A DNA stretch of 64,000 nucleotides from Pipra filicauda (Eukaryota > Chordata > Aves > Passeriformes > Pipridae). Shown here in pieces: positions 12,701 to 27,700 of the stretch. The notes below the pieces were generated by a model. That model ran no database searches and was not told where the DNA came from. It worked only from the letters and a program-made list of their open reading frames with translations. The stretch spans positions 783,501 to 847,500 of the forward strand of contig NW_024104359.1 of assembly GCF_003945595.2 (NCBI RefSeq), read 5' to 3'. Position 1 is the first letter of the stretch; each line of letters starts with the position of its first letter. Position numbers and translations under genes: made by a program.

Positions 12701-15700
12701 AGAATTCAGGATCAATAAAACAATGCAAAAAGGAAAAAAAATGCTGTCCCAGATGATACAAACAGCCCTTTATCCTATGACCTCATTCCACTTGTATTTT
12801 CCTGGTGTGTTCTGTGCCAATGCTCCCTGGGGTGTGTTGGGGGTGGGTGGTGGGGTTTGTATATGTTACTTTTTCAATTAATTGCGTACAAAATTTCTCT
12901 TTTCAGTTGTATATGAGCACAGGTCAAGATTAGAAAAGTCATTACAGAAGGAAAGGCTCGAACATAAGAAAGCAAAAGAAGGTAAAAACGTGCTTTTCAC
13001 TTTGACATTCAACTTGATTATTTGCAGAAAGTAACTTCAAATGCTCTTTGTTCAGTTTTAAATGAGTCGAGTAACACATTAGCAGGACCCCCTTGGCAGA
13101 GCTGGGCTGGTCTTTTTAGTGGTTCTTTCTTATTTATTTATTTTTTTTAATCAGATATTTTTAAAAGCAGGCATCTTTTTAGTACTGTTTACAGATCCCT
13201 GCAACATGACACAATATACACAGGGAATATATTTATATCCATGTACATAACCGTAACATGTATGTGGAGTGTGGGCATGTGGAAATCCTGTTCTGGCATG
13301 CCAAACATTCAAAACTTGTACCAAAAACATGGGGTCTCTTCCTGCATTCCATCATTGGGAAATTAGACTCTGAATGGGTACTTTTTCATGTGCTTAAGGG
13401 TAAACACACGCTCACATATATTTTCCTGATTAAAACAGAGTTCCAGGGAAGTGTGTGAGGGGGAAATGTTGGCACAAATTGTATTTCTTACACTCTGCTC
13501 TCTATGGAAGTTCAGCAGGATTCAGTCGTCTGAGTTTTCTCACTCTTGTTGTTTTAAATTCACCACAGTTTTCAGAGTAAAGCCTCTGTTCCTCCTAAAA
13601 CTGAGGGCTTGGGTTCTGAATTAAAACTGCTACTTTAGCACAGATGAAAAGGAGTAAGAAAGGATTCTCACCGTGAGGTTCTCTGTGGGTTTCTGGTGCC
13701 ATCTAGTGTAGAACGGTCCTGCTGCTACCCGAGGGTGAGACAGCGTTTTCAAACCCTAAAAAGAGGATGGAGGAACCAAGGAGGGAACGTTTTCTCATCT
13801 CCAAGAATACACAATTTATAAATGTCCTTTTCCTTTTGAATGATGCTCATGGGCCCATCCAGAGTCTTGAGCTTCTACCCCTCTATGTCACACCAAGATG
13901 TGAAACTTTTAAATGAAAGCATTTTGTGAAACTGTGATACCCTTTAACGAAAATAAATTCAGCATTTTGTTAAATTCTTCTTTTTTTAAGACCTTTTTAA
14001 GAAACTTGTATCTGCACAAGTATTCAGCTCTTAACAGAATTTATGCATGCAACAGTCAAGTTATTTAAGCACAGATTCTTATCTTCCTGTTCTTTTTTTC
14101 ATCAGTACTCTCCCTTTTTATGTTGCAGATTTTCTTGTTTATAAACTAGAAGCACAGGAAACACTAAATAAAGGAAGGGTAAGTCATCTTTCCTAGTACA
14201 AGTTTTTAATAGCTGAGAAAGGAAATGCTTCGCAATTATAACTGTTCAAAGAAAGAGGTCCTGGAAAATACTAATTGAAAGAGCTCTCACTTATCTCAGT
14301 CTACTCTGCATGCATAAGTGCTCTCCAACTCCTAATTATTGGAGCTGTAGTAGGAGATACTAATATCTCTCCAGAAAATTAATTTAGAAAATATCCTCCT
14401 ATTTATATTATGGTAGTTCAAACATAATGTTCTTATATTTAAGGGGAAAGGGGAATGAGAAGGTGTTAGAAATCTTTTTGTAGCTTAGTCCACGGGGAAA
14501 AGCACAGTGACAGCTTTCTAACACGTGGTCTTTGAACTGGAAAGCATAAAAACATCAAGAAACTTTGTTTTATACACCAAGTGCCAGAAGGAAAACTGTA
14601 TCTGGCAGAGGACCCAGAGACCTGTAGGGAACTCTTTATAAAGCGAGTAAATTAGGATTTTATGGCTATTTCATGTTGAAACTGGGGAGCAGTTTGTGAG
14701 CTGAGTAATGTGAGTTAAAATGTGTTGTTGCTGCAGTAAGTGTATGTGCCTGCTCTGCTCCAGAGCAAGGGGGAGGGTGAATTTGTTTCCTGGGGAGTTA
14801 CATCCCTTATCTTGTGACTCCTAAATAACTGACTGAATGGAATTTGGAGGAATGTCATTGCGGTTCTGTTTGACACCGGTGTTTGTGTTTTACAGCAAGA
14901 CTCCAACAGCAGATACAGTGCTCTGAGTGTCCAACACCAGATGCTGAAGGTGGGTAACTGGGGCAGCAGGACACCAGTGTCCTGTCAAACTGGTTATGCT
15001 GGGGGGATACAGCCCTGCTGGGTTCTGGTTCATTCCAGAATGTCAGGACATGGACGGTGCCTTCCTCACTCAACAGTACCCTTAAAAGATGATTTACTGC
15101 AGTTTTTCCCAGTCAGACTTTCCAGGGGGGGTAATTTAATCTTATCAAATGCAATTATTGTAGGGAATGCTGACTTATCAGCCCTCACATAGTTTGGCAT
15201 GTGAGGATTTTCTTAGACACATTGAGCAGCTCCCAGAGGGACAGTGCAATGTGGGCTGAGGTGACAGAGCCCTGGAACAGGACACTGCTCATCACAGAGA
15301 TCATTCTGTGTTTGAGAGGAGCTTCAATGTGCATGCTTTGAATAATAACCTCCCTGTGATGAATGCTTCCCATTCATCTGTGCTTATTAAACAAATTGCC
15401 AAAGACAATATTAGCCAGATATGCAGATACAGAACTGCTCCACTGTCCCAACTTGGTATTTGCAGAGTCAACATGAAGAACTGAAGAAGCAGCACGCTGA
15501 CCTTGAGGAAGATCACAGAAAACAAGGAGAAGAGTTTAGCAGGACATTCAGTGTTCACAAGGAGAGATACTTGCAGCTGCAGCAGGAGAAAGAGCAGGAG
15601 ATCTCCAAGCTGAAGGGTAAATCTCACCTGTGTCTGGCTGTCCCATTGAATTGTGTGTTTGCCATTGTGTTTTGTGTGAGGCGAGAGAGGCGTTTTCTCT

Positions 15701-18700
15701 GTTCTCACTCACAGGTCATTCAAGCATCTTCTGCCTCCTGCTAAGTTACATTTTACTGATGATTGTCTGTGGCCTCTCCCTGAAATCTATTCATGTGTGC
15801 TTTGTGTTTGTATCTGGGTTAGAGAAATAGTAAGAAACTCAGCACTTAAAAACCTGTCAAGTGTCAGAGGCTGTTTAGCCAGACTTTCATTTTTACTGCT
15901 AAGACTTGTATAAACCTGGAAGAATAGTTTTACCTCTTTATTGTTTTTTGTAATTGAAATGGAATCTAAGAATATTTGCCACTTCTATCAGAAATTTAAT
16001 TGTGCCTCTTCACGAAGTGACTTTATATACATTTTAGGCCTCATTTTCCCCTCTGTGTATCAGCTCCTCTGAAACACCTCATACCTGGATGATGAAGTCA
16101 TGTTTTACTCTTGGCATCTAGTTTCCTGTTAAATAGATTCTTGGCAGTTTTCAGGCTTCTTCAATCCTCATTACACAATTCCATGGAACAAAAGGATGGG
16201 GCTCTCCCCACCAGGGCCCTCAGCCATGCTCTGCCATGTGTCACTGACTCAGGAGTTAGTTTTGGAGCTGTCTGCAGCTTTGTCTGCAGAGGCTTTTGCA
16301 GGATTTTGTGTTTATTAGCTCTGCCTTGGCAGCACAGTCACACAGTGAGCTGGGCTGAGCTGGGTTGCAGCCTGACAGCCTGGAGTGTGGGAACAACCTG
16401 CCTATATCTGCCCACGATATTCCACATCGTTATCATGTAAAAAGTGGGAATACAAGCCCCTCTCCCTGGTCCCAGAAGCTTTTTAAGCATTCTGGCCATC
16501 TTGTCATCCCTTCCAAAGGAGTAGCCTGGTCCTACCACAGAAAATTCTCACTCACCAGATGCCATGTGGGGAGAGAGAGGAGGGTTTCTTCCTCTCTGCC
16601 TTTCAAAGATTCAGGTTTCCATATGGAATTTTGCCATCTGCAGTGCCCAGCGGGAACAGTGGTGCAGAGTTCCAGATGCAGACTGAGTGCACTGATATAA
16701 AATTTAATCAAATGTTACAATTTTCTGCTTGAAAATGTAAAGCTTTTCATAGGGCTGGGGAGAGATGTAACAAAACCAAACCATACAATTATTCTGTTTA
16801 ATTTTTACTGTAGCAATTGTGTGGGATTTTGTGTGGATTGTGTTACACTCTTAATTTTGGTGCTTAGCCTGGTATTATAAATCTGAGCAGGTTTAAATTC
16901 TGTAGTAATATTCTGTGTGCCATTTCTTTTCAACAGAATCCCTGTATAACTTACGAGAGGAGAACAGACAGTTGAGAAAAGCTCACCAAGACATTCACAT
17001 CCAGCTGCAGGATGTCAAGGTAGGCTTTGCTCCGAGGAGAACTTTCAACATTAGGAAAAAAATTTCCCAAGTTTTCACAAGCCAGAATTAGGCTGTGCTG
17101 AAAACTTGTAGTTTCTGTTGTGTGGCCAAAAGGAGAGGAATATGGCTGAACTGGTTTTCTTGTCTTTGGCCACCTGCACTTAAGGTAAATTGCTCATTTA
17201 AAAAAAAAAAAAAACAAACAGGGGAAAAAAACCCAAAAAACCTGAAAACCAAACAAATGAAAAAACCCAGAACAATGAAGTGTTTAGTATAGAAATTACA
17301 ATTGGGAATTTGATTTTGCAAGTTAAGAACTGAGTTTTGGCAAAACTCAATGCCTGATGTTTTCCAGCTCTATTCCTTTAAAACATTCATCATCATCTCC
17401 CCCAACTTTTAATTTTATTTTAGCTACACAAATCCTGGCCTCCAAATTCCCTTCCCTGGTGTGCTCGCTTCCTCTGTCTGTTTAATATGCATTCCATGTT
17501 AAATAAATAAGTGCTGTCATTCCAGCTCAGGATTTTCCTTTCAAAATAAATCGAATTCTCTTCCTAGTTCAAAACCCCTCAGCCTCCCTAATTTACCTTT
17601 ATGAACTTTACGTGAAACGTGTAATGTTCTTCTTTTTGTGTAGCAACAGCATAAGAACTTGCTGTCCCAGCACAACCAGCTTGTGGTGACATTGGAAGAC
17701 CACAAGAGTGCACTAGCTGCTGCTCAGGTCAGAAGGAAAGCAGCTTCTCCTGGCTCTCAGCTTCCTCAAACTCTGTTTTTCCTGGTTCACTGCAGTATGG
17801 TGCATGTGGCCTTTGGCATGCTGGGATTTCACTGGCACTGTGCTGCACTCAGAGGGAAGTGCATGAGTTCAAGGGTGGCTCTTAAGAAGCTGCAACAATT
17901 CACAGGGCTGTCAGAAAACAAAAAAAACTCTATTACTACAGGCCCAAGAGTGCATGTGTTACTCATAATCAGAGTATCTCTGCTTCCGTGGCAGCTGTCA
18001 ATAACTTCCTTCCTCTGCCTTCTCTGATAAAACTCCTGTTAGTTGAACATCCCACTCTCTGATGTTCACATTTATCACTTACAAAGACCTGGCTGCTGGT
18101 ATAAAGTCTCTTTTTGTGTGTGACTGGAATGTCTACAAGGTTTTCATAGAATCCCAGAATGGTTTGGGTTGGAAGGGGCCTTAAAGATCATCTCGTTCCA
18201 CGCCCTGCCATGGGCAGGGACACCTTCCACTAGCCCAGGTTGCTCCAAGCCCCATCCAACCTGGCCTTGAACACTTCCAGGGATGGGGCAGCCACAGCTT
18301 CTCTGGGCAATGGGCATCAGTGCAGCAGCAAAGTCTATATGGAGGAAAAAAATATATATTTACATTCTAAACTCTGGGTGGAACAGAAATTAATTCAGAA
18401 AAAAAAGCAGCAGCATTATGTTTCTTAACTGTCATTTTCAAGGGAACTATCCATGAAGCACAAACTGTTGCAGGCTCAGTCAGCTGTACCAGTACAAGCT
18501 GTGTGGACCACAGGGAATCTGAAAGCAGGAGTAATGCTGGAGCAGAGGAAGACTGTTGGTCAATGATCAGAGGGAAAGGCAGTTAGGCAGTGTGAATTTA
18601 CTTTTATTCCTGATTGATTTTCTTCATTTAAGCATTTTCATGGTCCACAAAATCATTATCAGCATTAAAAGCATTGGATCTTCTTCCCCCCCCCCGCCCC

Positions 18701-21700
18701 AGCTCTCCTTGTTGTGCATGTCAATATGTGTAGATATTCAAAAAATAGGGAAAGATCAGAAAATTCCCTCTTCGATAAATATCTGAGGAGTCTTAATCTG
18801 CAGTACTAAAACATGCTGACAGCTAATTTTAAGTTCTTCTCCCACTGGCCACGTTTGCTCCTTGGTACATGTTTGCTAACAACTGAAGTTCCACAGGGGC
18901 AGAGGCAGGGGCTGATTTAAGGTTCACCAAATCCAAAGGGAAGCTCCATATACTTCTCCTGGCTTTGATTCAGCCCTTTAATTATAAAACCTGTGTCACA
19001 CAAAGCCTTTCTGTCTGCAATCAGGATGTGGCATTTGTCCTGTGGAGAACCTTTCCTTCAAGGGAAGGGTCTTGCCCACGCTTTCAGAACAGAGGGTGTT
19101 TTGCACCATTGCAAACCAGCTGCAGAAAGTTCCCAAGGGATTATTTCACAGCTCCAGAAGTGATTCCTCCATTCCTACGTGTGTTCTAGACATTGAATAC
19201 CAGCAGTCAATACCGCACTAAAGAATTTGTGACCTGAATCTTTAAAGCATTGTAGTCTTTGTGCTTTTCCACAGCCAGACTGATTAATTATTTATTTTAA
19301 TAAACCCTGTTTTCTACCTTTTAAGCTGTGGCCTTGAATCAGAATGTTCAGTTTAGTGACTCAGCAGTTGAACAGAGTGCTTGAATTCAGATCTGGATGT
19401 GCACTGTTTAAATATAATAGAAACCTGGAATGGTGTGGCTTGGAAGGGATCTTAACCCTCATCTCATTCCATCCCCCTGCCACAGGACACATTCCACTAT
19501 CCCAGGTTGCTCCAAGCCCCGTCCAACCTGGCCTTGAGCACTTCCAGGATGGGACAACCACAGCTTCTCTAGGCAACCTGTGCCAGGGGCCTCCCCACCC
19601 TCACAGGGAACAAATAACTCTTAATATCTAATCTAACCCCACCCTCCTTCAGCTTAAGGCCATTCACCTTTGTCCTGTCCCTCCATGCCCTTGTGAAAGG
19701 TCCCTCTCCAGCCTTCCTGTAATCCCCTTTTAGGCACTGGAAGGGGCTCTCAGGTCTCTCTGGAGCCTTCTCCTCTCCAGGTGAACATCCCCAGCTCTCC
19801 CAGCCTGTCTCCAGAGCAGAGGGGCTCCAGCCCTTGGAGCATCTCCGTGGCTTCCTCTGGACTCATTCCAACACATCCCAGCATGTTCATCTCTCTGCAT
19901 GGTCAGCAAGTGGGGAAAAAAAAAATCAAAGACCTGTGTTTTAGTCTTACATTCAGTAAATATTACTTTTTCCTCTAAAATTTCTGTTTGGCCTCTCCAG
20001 CAGTTAATCAGGAAGCAGGAGTATCCCTCTGGAATGACAAGAATGACTGTGCACTCTGCTTTGCTTTTAGGCCTGTCTGTTTTAACAGAGGCTTTTTGGA
20101 GATGCTTTGAGGTGTGTCTGCCTTCAGAGCTGGGCTGTGCTGCCCCATGTCAGCCTGTAGCACTTGTGGGTGTTGTTTTGTGTGAGTGTTGTGCTCCAAG
20201 GCTTCCTGCCTGTGCTGCTCCAGCAGTGCTGTGATACCACAGAGCACACACAGTGACACCCAGGGGGAACCACACAGTTTTTAACCTGTATTTTATAAAG
20301 GATTATTAAATGTACCTCTGTTTTCAAACTGGTAGCAAACACACCCACCACCTCCACAGGAGCAGCAGAGAAACCCTCTGGTGGGGCACCACCTTTTGTA
20401 TGTGCTGGGCAGCTTTTATACATCCTGCCCATCCCAAAAAATCTACTTACATTGATAACCTTTCTTGTACACCTGCTGCAGAGCCAGGGACTGGTGCCCC
20501 AACCCATCTGGATTCTCTTTAAAGCCTTTTGAAAGTATCCTGATCTTGCACAAAGTTAAACAGCAAATCAAATTACAACATTTTACCGTTGCATTTCAGG
20601 AAGACTTTAGAAATTTACTTTTTTTTTTCTACTTCTTCTCTTTTTTTCTTTTCCCTTGCTTTTCTCCAGCGGTGTGCTATGACTTTCTTTGCCTCAGTTC
20701 TGTATGTTGGCTGTTGTCTCATGGAACACCTGTCTAAGTGTTGCGGATTTGGCATTTTCATGACATGTATATACTTTAAAACCACTGTTTCTGGAAGAGC
20801 TGCACTTCTTTCTACCTGCAAAGGAGAAGTTGTGGTGCTCTCCATCTCCTTTGCTTTAGGCTGCCAAGAAAACTGCATCATCCCCTTCTGACACTTCTGC
20901 TTGGCATGAATAAACCAGATCTTCCTCTTTGTCCCACAGAGGTGTTTCTAATACACTTTGTATGCATGTGCACTTTGGCTGAAAAGATCCTGATAAATCA
21001 GTGTGGAGATAAAACCTGTTTCAAAACTCCTGTCCCTTCTCCTCTCTGGAATATCGAGTCTTTCCACCACGTGTCCTGCCAGCAAGTTTACACCGAGGCA
21101 ACTACTTTTTACTGAGAAATTAGTTTGGACACACTATAATTAACATGTTGACTTTAGTCCCAGGTGGAGGAATACAAACAGCTGAAGGACACCCTCAAAA
21201 AAATACCGAGTTTCCGACAGCCTGAGAAGCTGGAAGGAGGAAATGAGCAGCCTGAGGTGCGAGGACTGTCCCCCCACAGCGACCTCCCAGAGCACCAGGG
21301 ACCTGTGACCCAGGAGCACCAGGAGGTAGGAAGTGCTGACTGGCTTCATACACCACAGAAATGGTTCTTATTCAGCAAAACCTGTGCTGAAAGTCTGTTA
21401 GAAGTGTGGTTTTATTTCTCAGATCTTGAGTAAAGCAGTGAGGAACGGTTTGATCTTATTGATAAAAATATATTCATGGTGACCTTTTCTCATGTGACTG
21501 TAAGGCAGTTTTAAGTGTATTTGTGTCAGCTGTTTTAAGGAGTTGTTAAAAATCTTAACTTAGGTGGTCTCTAAAATTTTAAATACCTCACGTGTTACAG
21601 AAAAGCTTGAACAAGTTCTGAAGAAATTGTGTCTTATAAAGTTCCAGTGGCACATTAAGGTCAGGGTCTTTAAAACTGGCACACTCTCCAGTGTTCAAGA

Positions 21701-24700
21701 AGAAAACATGAAGTCTGGATGTTACAAAATCAGTTGTGTTTTTGTTTTACAAGAATTCTGAGCCGGCAGAACCCACAGGAAATAAAAATCATGGAATCAT
21801 TCAGGTTGGAAAAGAACTTTAAGATCATTGAGTCCAACCATTAACCCAACACTGCCAAGGCCACCACTAAAATGTGTCTGTAAAATACAAAATTGTAAGA
21901 GTTTTTGTTCCACTTCAGATAAAATGAGGCTTAACCTGCTCAGTGATGTAACTGTACAACACCTTGTGTAGCTGTGCAGAGCCAAGAATCACTAGGGACA
22001 CTGTTTGGCAGGAGGAGTAGCTTGTTCCAAACCTTGGCCCTCCTGACAGCAGGTTCAGTGCTCCAGGCTGGGATAAAGGATCTATATCTGTCCTTGGCTC
22101 TCTCGAAACTAAAAAAACCCCATAATATCTTGTACACACATAATCCTGTGCGTGTTTTGCAGAATGAGAAGCCAAAAGAGAGAGGAGAAATAAATACCCA
22201 GGAACAAGCAGACAGGGCTGAGCCCTTCCATCTCCAGAGAAGGGCTAATGAGGGCCAGCATCCCAAAGAACTGAATATTCAGGAGCAACAAGAGGCTGGA
22301 GAAGATGTCGAGCAACGTGCTGATCAAGTTGAAGAAGAACGCAAAAAGGAACTTCAGGAGGAAGAAATGGAGCAGGCAGGTCAGCCTGAGCACTTAGGGG
22401 AGGAACAGGATCAAGTCCCAGAAGAGCATGAATGGAAAAAGCAGGAGCAGAAAGAAGAAGAAACCAACATGTTGGGTGATCACCTCCAGTCAGAGGTATG
22501 GAGCTCCTCTAATTGATCAGATTTGCTGCTTAAATGAGGCTGCTCTTATCATTGCTGGTCCTGCATTGCACTCACCTATTCCTGGGTAAAACCAGTGTTG
22601 TGTTTATAGAAAGTTTGGGATTCAGAGCACTCACTGCTTTTTAGATAAAATTCACATTCATAGAAAATTTGGGATTCAAAGCACTTGGTTGCATAGGATT
22701 CAGGCTCAGCTTGAGCACACTTGTACTGCAGTGCTGGCCAAATCTTAATGAACATTAATTCTGCTGATAAAAAGCAACGGATGGATAAAAAAGAGCAGCA
22801 AACTGAATCTTGTCTCCTGCTTTAAATCTGAGGCCTGTGGCAGCTGCTGAAGCACACAGCAGGTGAGAATGGGGCTTATCTTCAGCCCTGTGATGGAGAG
22901 ATGTCCTGCTTTGCTAATGTGATGCATCTCATCAAATTGAGGTGTGTTTCCTTGTCAGATAAACCTGCCTTCTGCAAACACTTTGCTATCTAAATGCTCA
23001 TCATCATTTGACAGGAAATTTTAACTGCCAGGTGAACATGACTGGAATAGCCAAGGGAAATCAATGCTCAGCAACAGCCAGTTGTGCTCTGTGCAGCCCT
23101 AAATAAAACCAGCAAATCCTGGATTTGCATTCTAGATTGGATCTCCAGTGGAAAATGTATTTTACTGGCCTCGCCTTAGGCTTTGTTAACACTCTCTCTG
23201 CTGGCAGATTAATTGTGTAACTCCGGGGTGATGAGAAGCTGTTGCTGAAGAGGTGCAGTGGGTCAGAACAGCAGCAGTGGGTTAAGCTGTGAAACTGGAG
23301 TTATTTTAAGTTATTGCTGAGTGTAAAAAATGTGCAGTGTCTCACTCAAGGCTAAAAGCAACCCCCACTGAGATTACCAGTGAAATCAATGGAAACATTT
23401 GCTGTCTTGTCAGCCATCAAAACCTCCTTAGACTGGTAGTAAATTGGGGGGGGTTATATTATTGATATGTGAGAAAAGGAAAGGTTGGCATCCCTCAACA
23501 CATGATCTTCTCTTGTTCCACAAACACCTCAACACTTCCAGTCTGTGTTAAAGAAAAAAAAAAAATAAACTTTAAGCAAAGATGGGAAAACTTAAAATAA
23601 TCTTGCTGTAATTTTGCTGCACAGTTTTCCCTCTGGACAGGTTTCTCCCTGCTTGTTCCTGATCACTGAAACGATGATTAATCTGTGGCTAACACATTTC
23701 TTGGACAGATAACACCAACAAAAGCTGTACCAAAGAGACAAAAACCAGCTTATGAGCAACAGCTGGAGCAGCAGCATCTTGGAGCCCAGAGAGCAGAGGA
23801 GGCCAACCAGCTCCGGCAGCACCAGGAGTCGCTGCACCAGCAAAGGCTGCGGGGGCAGATCCTGAGGCAGCAACAGCTCCAGGAGAAAGAGCTCCAGCTC
23901 CACAAACAGGCAGAACAAGGGGAAAAACTCTACAAAACCCAGCTCAGGTTAAATTCTTCTATGTGAATTTGTCGTGGTCTGTGCTCGAGGTTTTGTGGTG
24001 TGAGCCCTGTTTTGCTCTCTTGTCCCTCAGGGCAGTTTCCCAGGGGGTCCTGTTGACTATTTCCTTGAAGAGCTGGAATTTTGCTTTCCTAAAATTCAGG
24101 GTCTTGACTTTGCTCTTTGCCTGACCCATAGCCATGAGCACTGTGAACTCCAGACAGAGGTACAAACACAAAGTTGGTGTAGCAGGACAGGAAAGTCTTT
24201 GTTCTATCAGATGTATTTCAGGGAAGGTGATGGGAGAAAATATCTGGTAATAGAAAGTGAAATTGGAACCCATTCTGGCAGGTGCTGAGAGAGGCAGAGG
24301 TACAGGTGGAGGGTTTGTTTATTAAAGCAGAAACACACTTTTTTGAAACTGAAATGATGTTTGGCATTTAATGTTCTCAGCCAACAGGCTCATTATGATA
24401 ACATGGACCAGGATATTGTACAAGGGGAAGAAGAGCAAGGGATTCAGGAAGAGGAAGGAGGTAAGCAAAGATTCCTGTTCCTGCCATGCTCACAGGTTCC
24501 CTGTGTACTGCCTTGCATGGGAGACTTTAATATTCATTTCATATGCAGTTTGGATTCAAGTGAAACATAAACTTGCAACTTAAAACCAGAAGCTCAAATA
24601 ACCCTGACTGAACTGACTGAGTGGAATAGAGGAATTACTAAAGATCATATTCACATTCCTGAATGAAAAAGTGTCCTTTTGATTGAGCTCCTAGGATAGG

Positions 24701-27700
24701 GCTTTGTGGATCTTGGTTACATTCCTGGCTCTGTCTATGGGTTTGTTTGATCTCTTTAGATTATATAGAATCATGGAGTGGTTTGGGTAGGAAGGGACTA
24801 ACTGAAAACTGCTCTAATACAATAATAACCTAAGAAATTTTTCAGCTTATGAACATGACAACCAGCACCAGGATGAAGGTGAAGACGATGATCAAAATAA
24901 TGCAAATGAACAGCAAGAGCCAGAACATCAAGCAGAAAATCAGCAGGCTGATGAATCAGTGAGTATGAATTAAGATGCTGCAGATTGCAATCGTTACTGA
25001 AGTGAGAACCCACACGTCTCATCTGACATGATTGTGTGTTACAGAAATAAGATGAAGAGAGGTCTGCTAGGGAGACAGGTTTGACAGTTTAAAACAACAT
25101 CTGAAATCTATTTAAAGCTGTCCTTATTGATTTGGGAAGAAATCAAAAAGAAGCTTCCTTGTTGGAAGCAAATTGCTTATTTCCACATTCCTTTGATCTG
25201 TGCTTTAGGTGGAATAAAGGATTTGGACTTAGCTGGGACTTGAACAGGTAAATTTGACCTCAGAAAAATAACACGAGTGGTCAGTCAAAAAGAGCTGAGA
25301 TGGTATTTTTGATGCTGTGGTTAGTTAAGAGCGTAAGAGCCAGCTCAAGAGCCACAGAAACCAGCTGGAGTCAGTACAGAACTGTGAGGCCTTGAAGGAG
25401 GATGTAGGTGAGCACTGAACTGACTGCACAGAGACCTGGGTGCAGCAGAGTCAGTCCTGTGCCTTCCCCCAAACTCCGTCTCACCTGCTGCTGTGGAACA
25501 TCAAGAGTATTTTCTTTACTCCCCTTCAGAAAATTAAAGTGTATAGTAAATAATTCCAGAGGACCTTTAACTTGTTAGCTATAAAGTTACAGAACTGCTC
25601 TTACTGAATGATAAGCAGAAAGAAAATGCTCCTTTTCTGGATGGCAAAGATGAAAGGTGAGTGTTGTTTTGTTTTATTACAGACATAGACAAGGTCAATA
25701 GTGCAGGACAGCCTGGTACTGAAGGATCACATCAGCTCTCTGGAGCCAGGAGCATTTAAACCCTTATCTTTGTTCACCTGGCCTTATCAGGCCCTGTCAG
25801 TTGTCAGATAGTCAATAAACAAAAGTTGTTCAACTGCCTCTGTGAAACAGGTCATGAGATTTTAGCAGACAGACACCTGTACTTCTGCTCTGTCTCTGCC
25901 CAGTGCTGAGGTGCTTTTACCCAGCGAGCCCTGATCCTGTAGAGATTCCAGCTGGTGTCAGTGGGGATGGAGTTGGTTCTAGCACAGCTCATGCCAGTGT
26001 AGCTTTCAAGGGAAAGGGAGTTTGACCATGAGCTAAAAATGTGCGTTTAACATTCACTTCTGAAAATTGCAGAAGGCAGCCATGGAAGATGTGAATCCTG
26101 CTGACGACCCCAATAATCAGGGAGAAGATGAATTTGAGGAAGCTGAGCAAGAGCGAGAAGAAAACCTACCAGATGAAAATGAAAAGCACAAGGAAGCCAG
26201 TCAGAAACAAGGACATCCAGGAATGGAAGAGCACTTGGTGGTCAGTAAAGGGAAAGGAGGAACCCACAGGGCCTCTTCAGGAGGTCAAATGCTGCACATT
26301 TCAACCCTGTTAAAGCTGTAAACTCCTCCAGACAGAGACAAGCTGTATTGTTATGGCTTTGGTCTTTAGTGGTGTGAATATTCCACTGTTTTCCTGCTTA
26401 GTATGGAAGGTCTTGCTGTATTCTGTGAAGTAGTTTTTCTTATAATCATCCTGCAATTTTTCAGTTGAGGGCGGTTTTGAATCACATAACCAGGCTCTCA
26501 CTGCTGCTGATGAAGGAACTCAAACTTCTTATGCCATTGTTGTTATTTTAGCTGTACATGGAGTTTTAGTTCCAGAACAAGAAGCTTTAATCTTCAGTCT
26601 TCTAAAGTTAATAGACATGCACTAGAACTGAATTGTTCTGTGATCTTTGTGCAGATGGCAGGAAACCCCGACCAGCAGGAAGACAATGTGGATGAACAGT
26701 ACCAGGATGAGGGAGAAGAGGAGGTAAGAACACAGACCTCAAGCATATATGGACTTAGGTAGCAGAGCACATCTCCATTAACATTCAGCCTTGGTATCCT
26801 TTATAACTGCAGCATGAACCCAAGTCACTTTGTCTGACTTCAACAAACCTGGAAAGCTTTTGCCATTACTCTGCTGTCCCCTTCTGGATACATTCAGGGT
26901 TTCTCATGCAATCCATCAGTCTTCCATGCCACACAGTGTTAATTGGGCAATAATTGAAAAGATTAAGCCAATCACAACACAAGAAAAAATTCCTGGAAAC
27001 CTCAAGGTCACAGAAAACCTCATTAATGGCTAATCACACACTGCCGTTCTGGGCAAACTGCTTCCTTGGCCACTCACTCACTCTTTAGCTCTGACTTTGA
27101 TTTATTGGTGCTCCTCCTGAGCAATCCAAGCTATTTGCAGGCAGGAGCCACGCTGCAGGCCCTCAACACCTACCTGATTCATTCCTGCTCTCTGCTTCAC
27201 ACATAATGCTGTACAAAAAGCAGTGGAATCAGCTGCTCCTTACTCCCTCCTGGAGAGCACTTTGTCTGGATTAGCTGGGATGCACTCAGCATTCACCAGT
27301 TCAGAATACTGTTCCTGACATCAAACCAGCTCATTAGGAACTGGGAACGATTGGCTTCTGGCATCTCCTTTTTGGCTTACAGGAAGCAGTTCAGTACATG
27401 GGCTATGCCCAGTGTGCTTACTGGAAGTAGTAAAGTGTGAGCAGGGGTTGAGTGAGCAATCCAGAGAGACATAAGATGCTGTAAAGGGGATTAATTTCTT
27501 TAGTAGATTGACTCAAATATTACACATTGCTCTTGAAATCTTTCCCTCAAAGTGATCCTGATGTGAGGGGTGCATCTTACCCAGTTTGCAGGACACTGTT
27601 TGGAGCAGATAACAGGATCCTCCAAAAGAAAATCAGGTTTACTGCAAAAAGCATTCCTCTTTCATATTTGCACCTAATGTGGAAAGTGGGACATGGAATT

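Larger units (their letters stand above)
725..12906 (+). other. GOLIM4: GOLIM4 intron 1 (12.2 kb)
   Basis: This is the longest intron, bounded by gtactt and tttcag. It contains one sense CR1 fragment (about 8937-9032) and a run of 18 C (10593-10610). The rest is unremarkable AT-leaning sequence with no open frame that looks coding on either strand. Long first introns often hold enhancers, but none can be identified by eye. Confidence 0.85.
17728..21157 (+). other. GOLIM4: GOLIM4 intron 7 (3.4 kb)
   Basis: Donor gtcaga, acceptor actttag. It holds two antisense CR1 fragments (18145-18310 and 19418-19876). The remainder shows no coding or RNA gene signal. Confidence 0.85.

Noticed and set aside
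12414..12881. 155-codon + strand open frame just before GOLIM4 exon 2
   Set aside because: Intronic, no homology, and interrupted before the exon acceptor.
22109..22393. Minus-strand open frame opposite GOLIM4 exon 9
   Set aside because: It is the Leu/Phe-rich antisense shadow of a Glu/Lys-rich exon.
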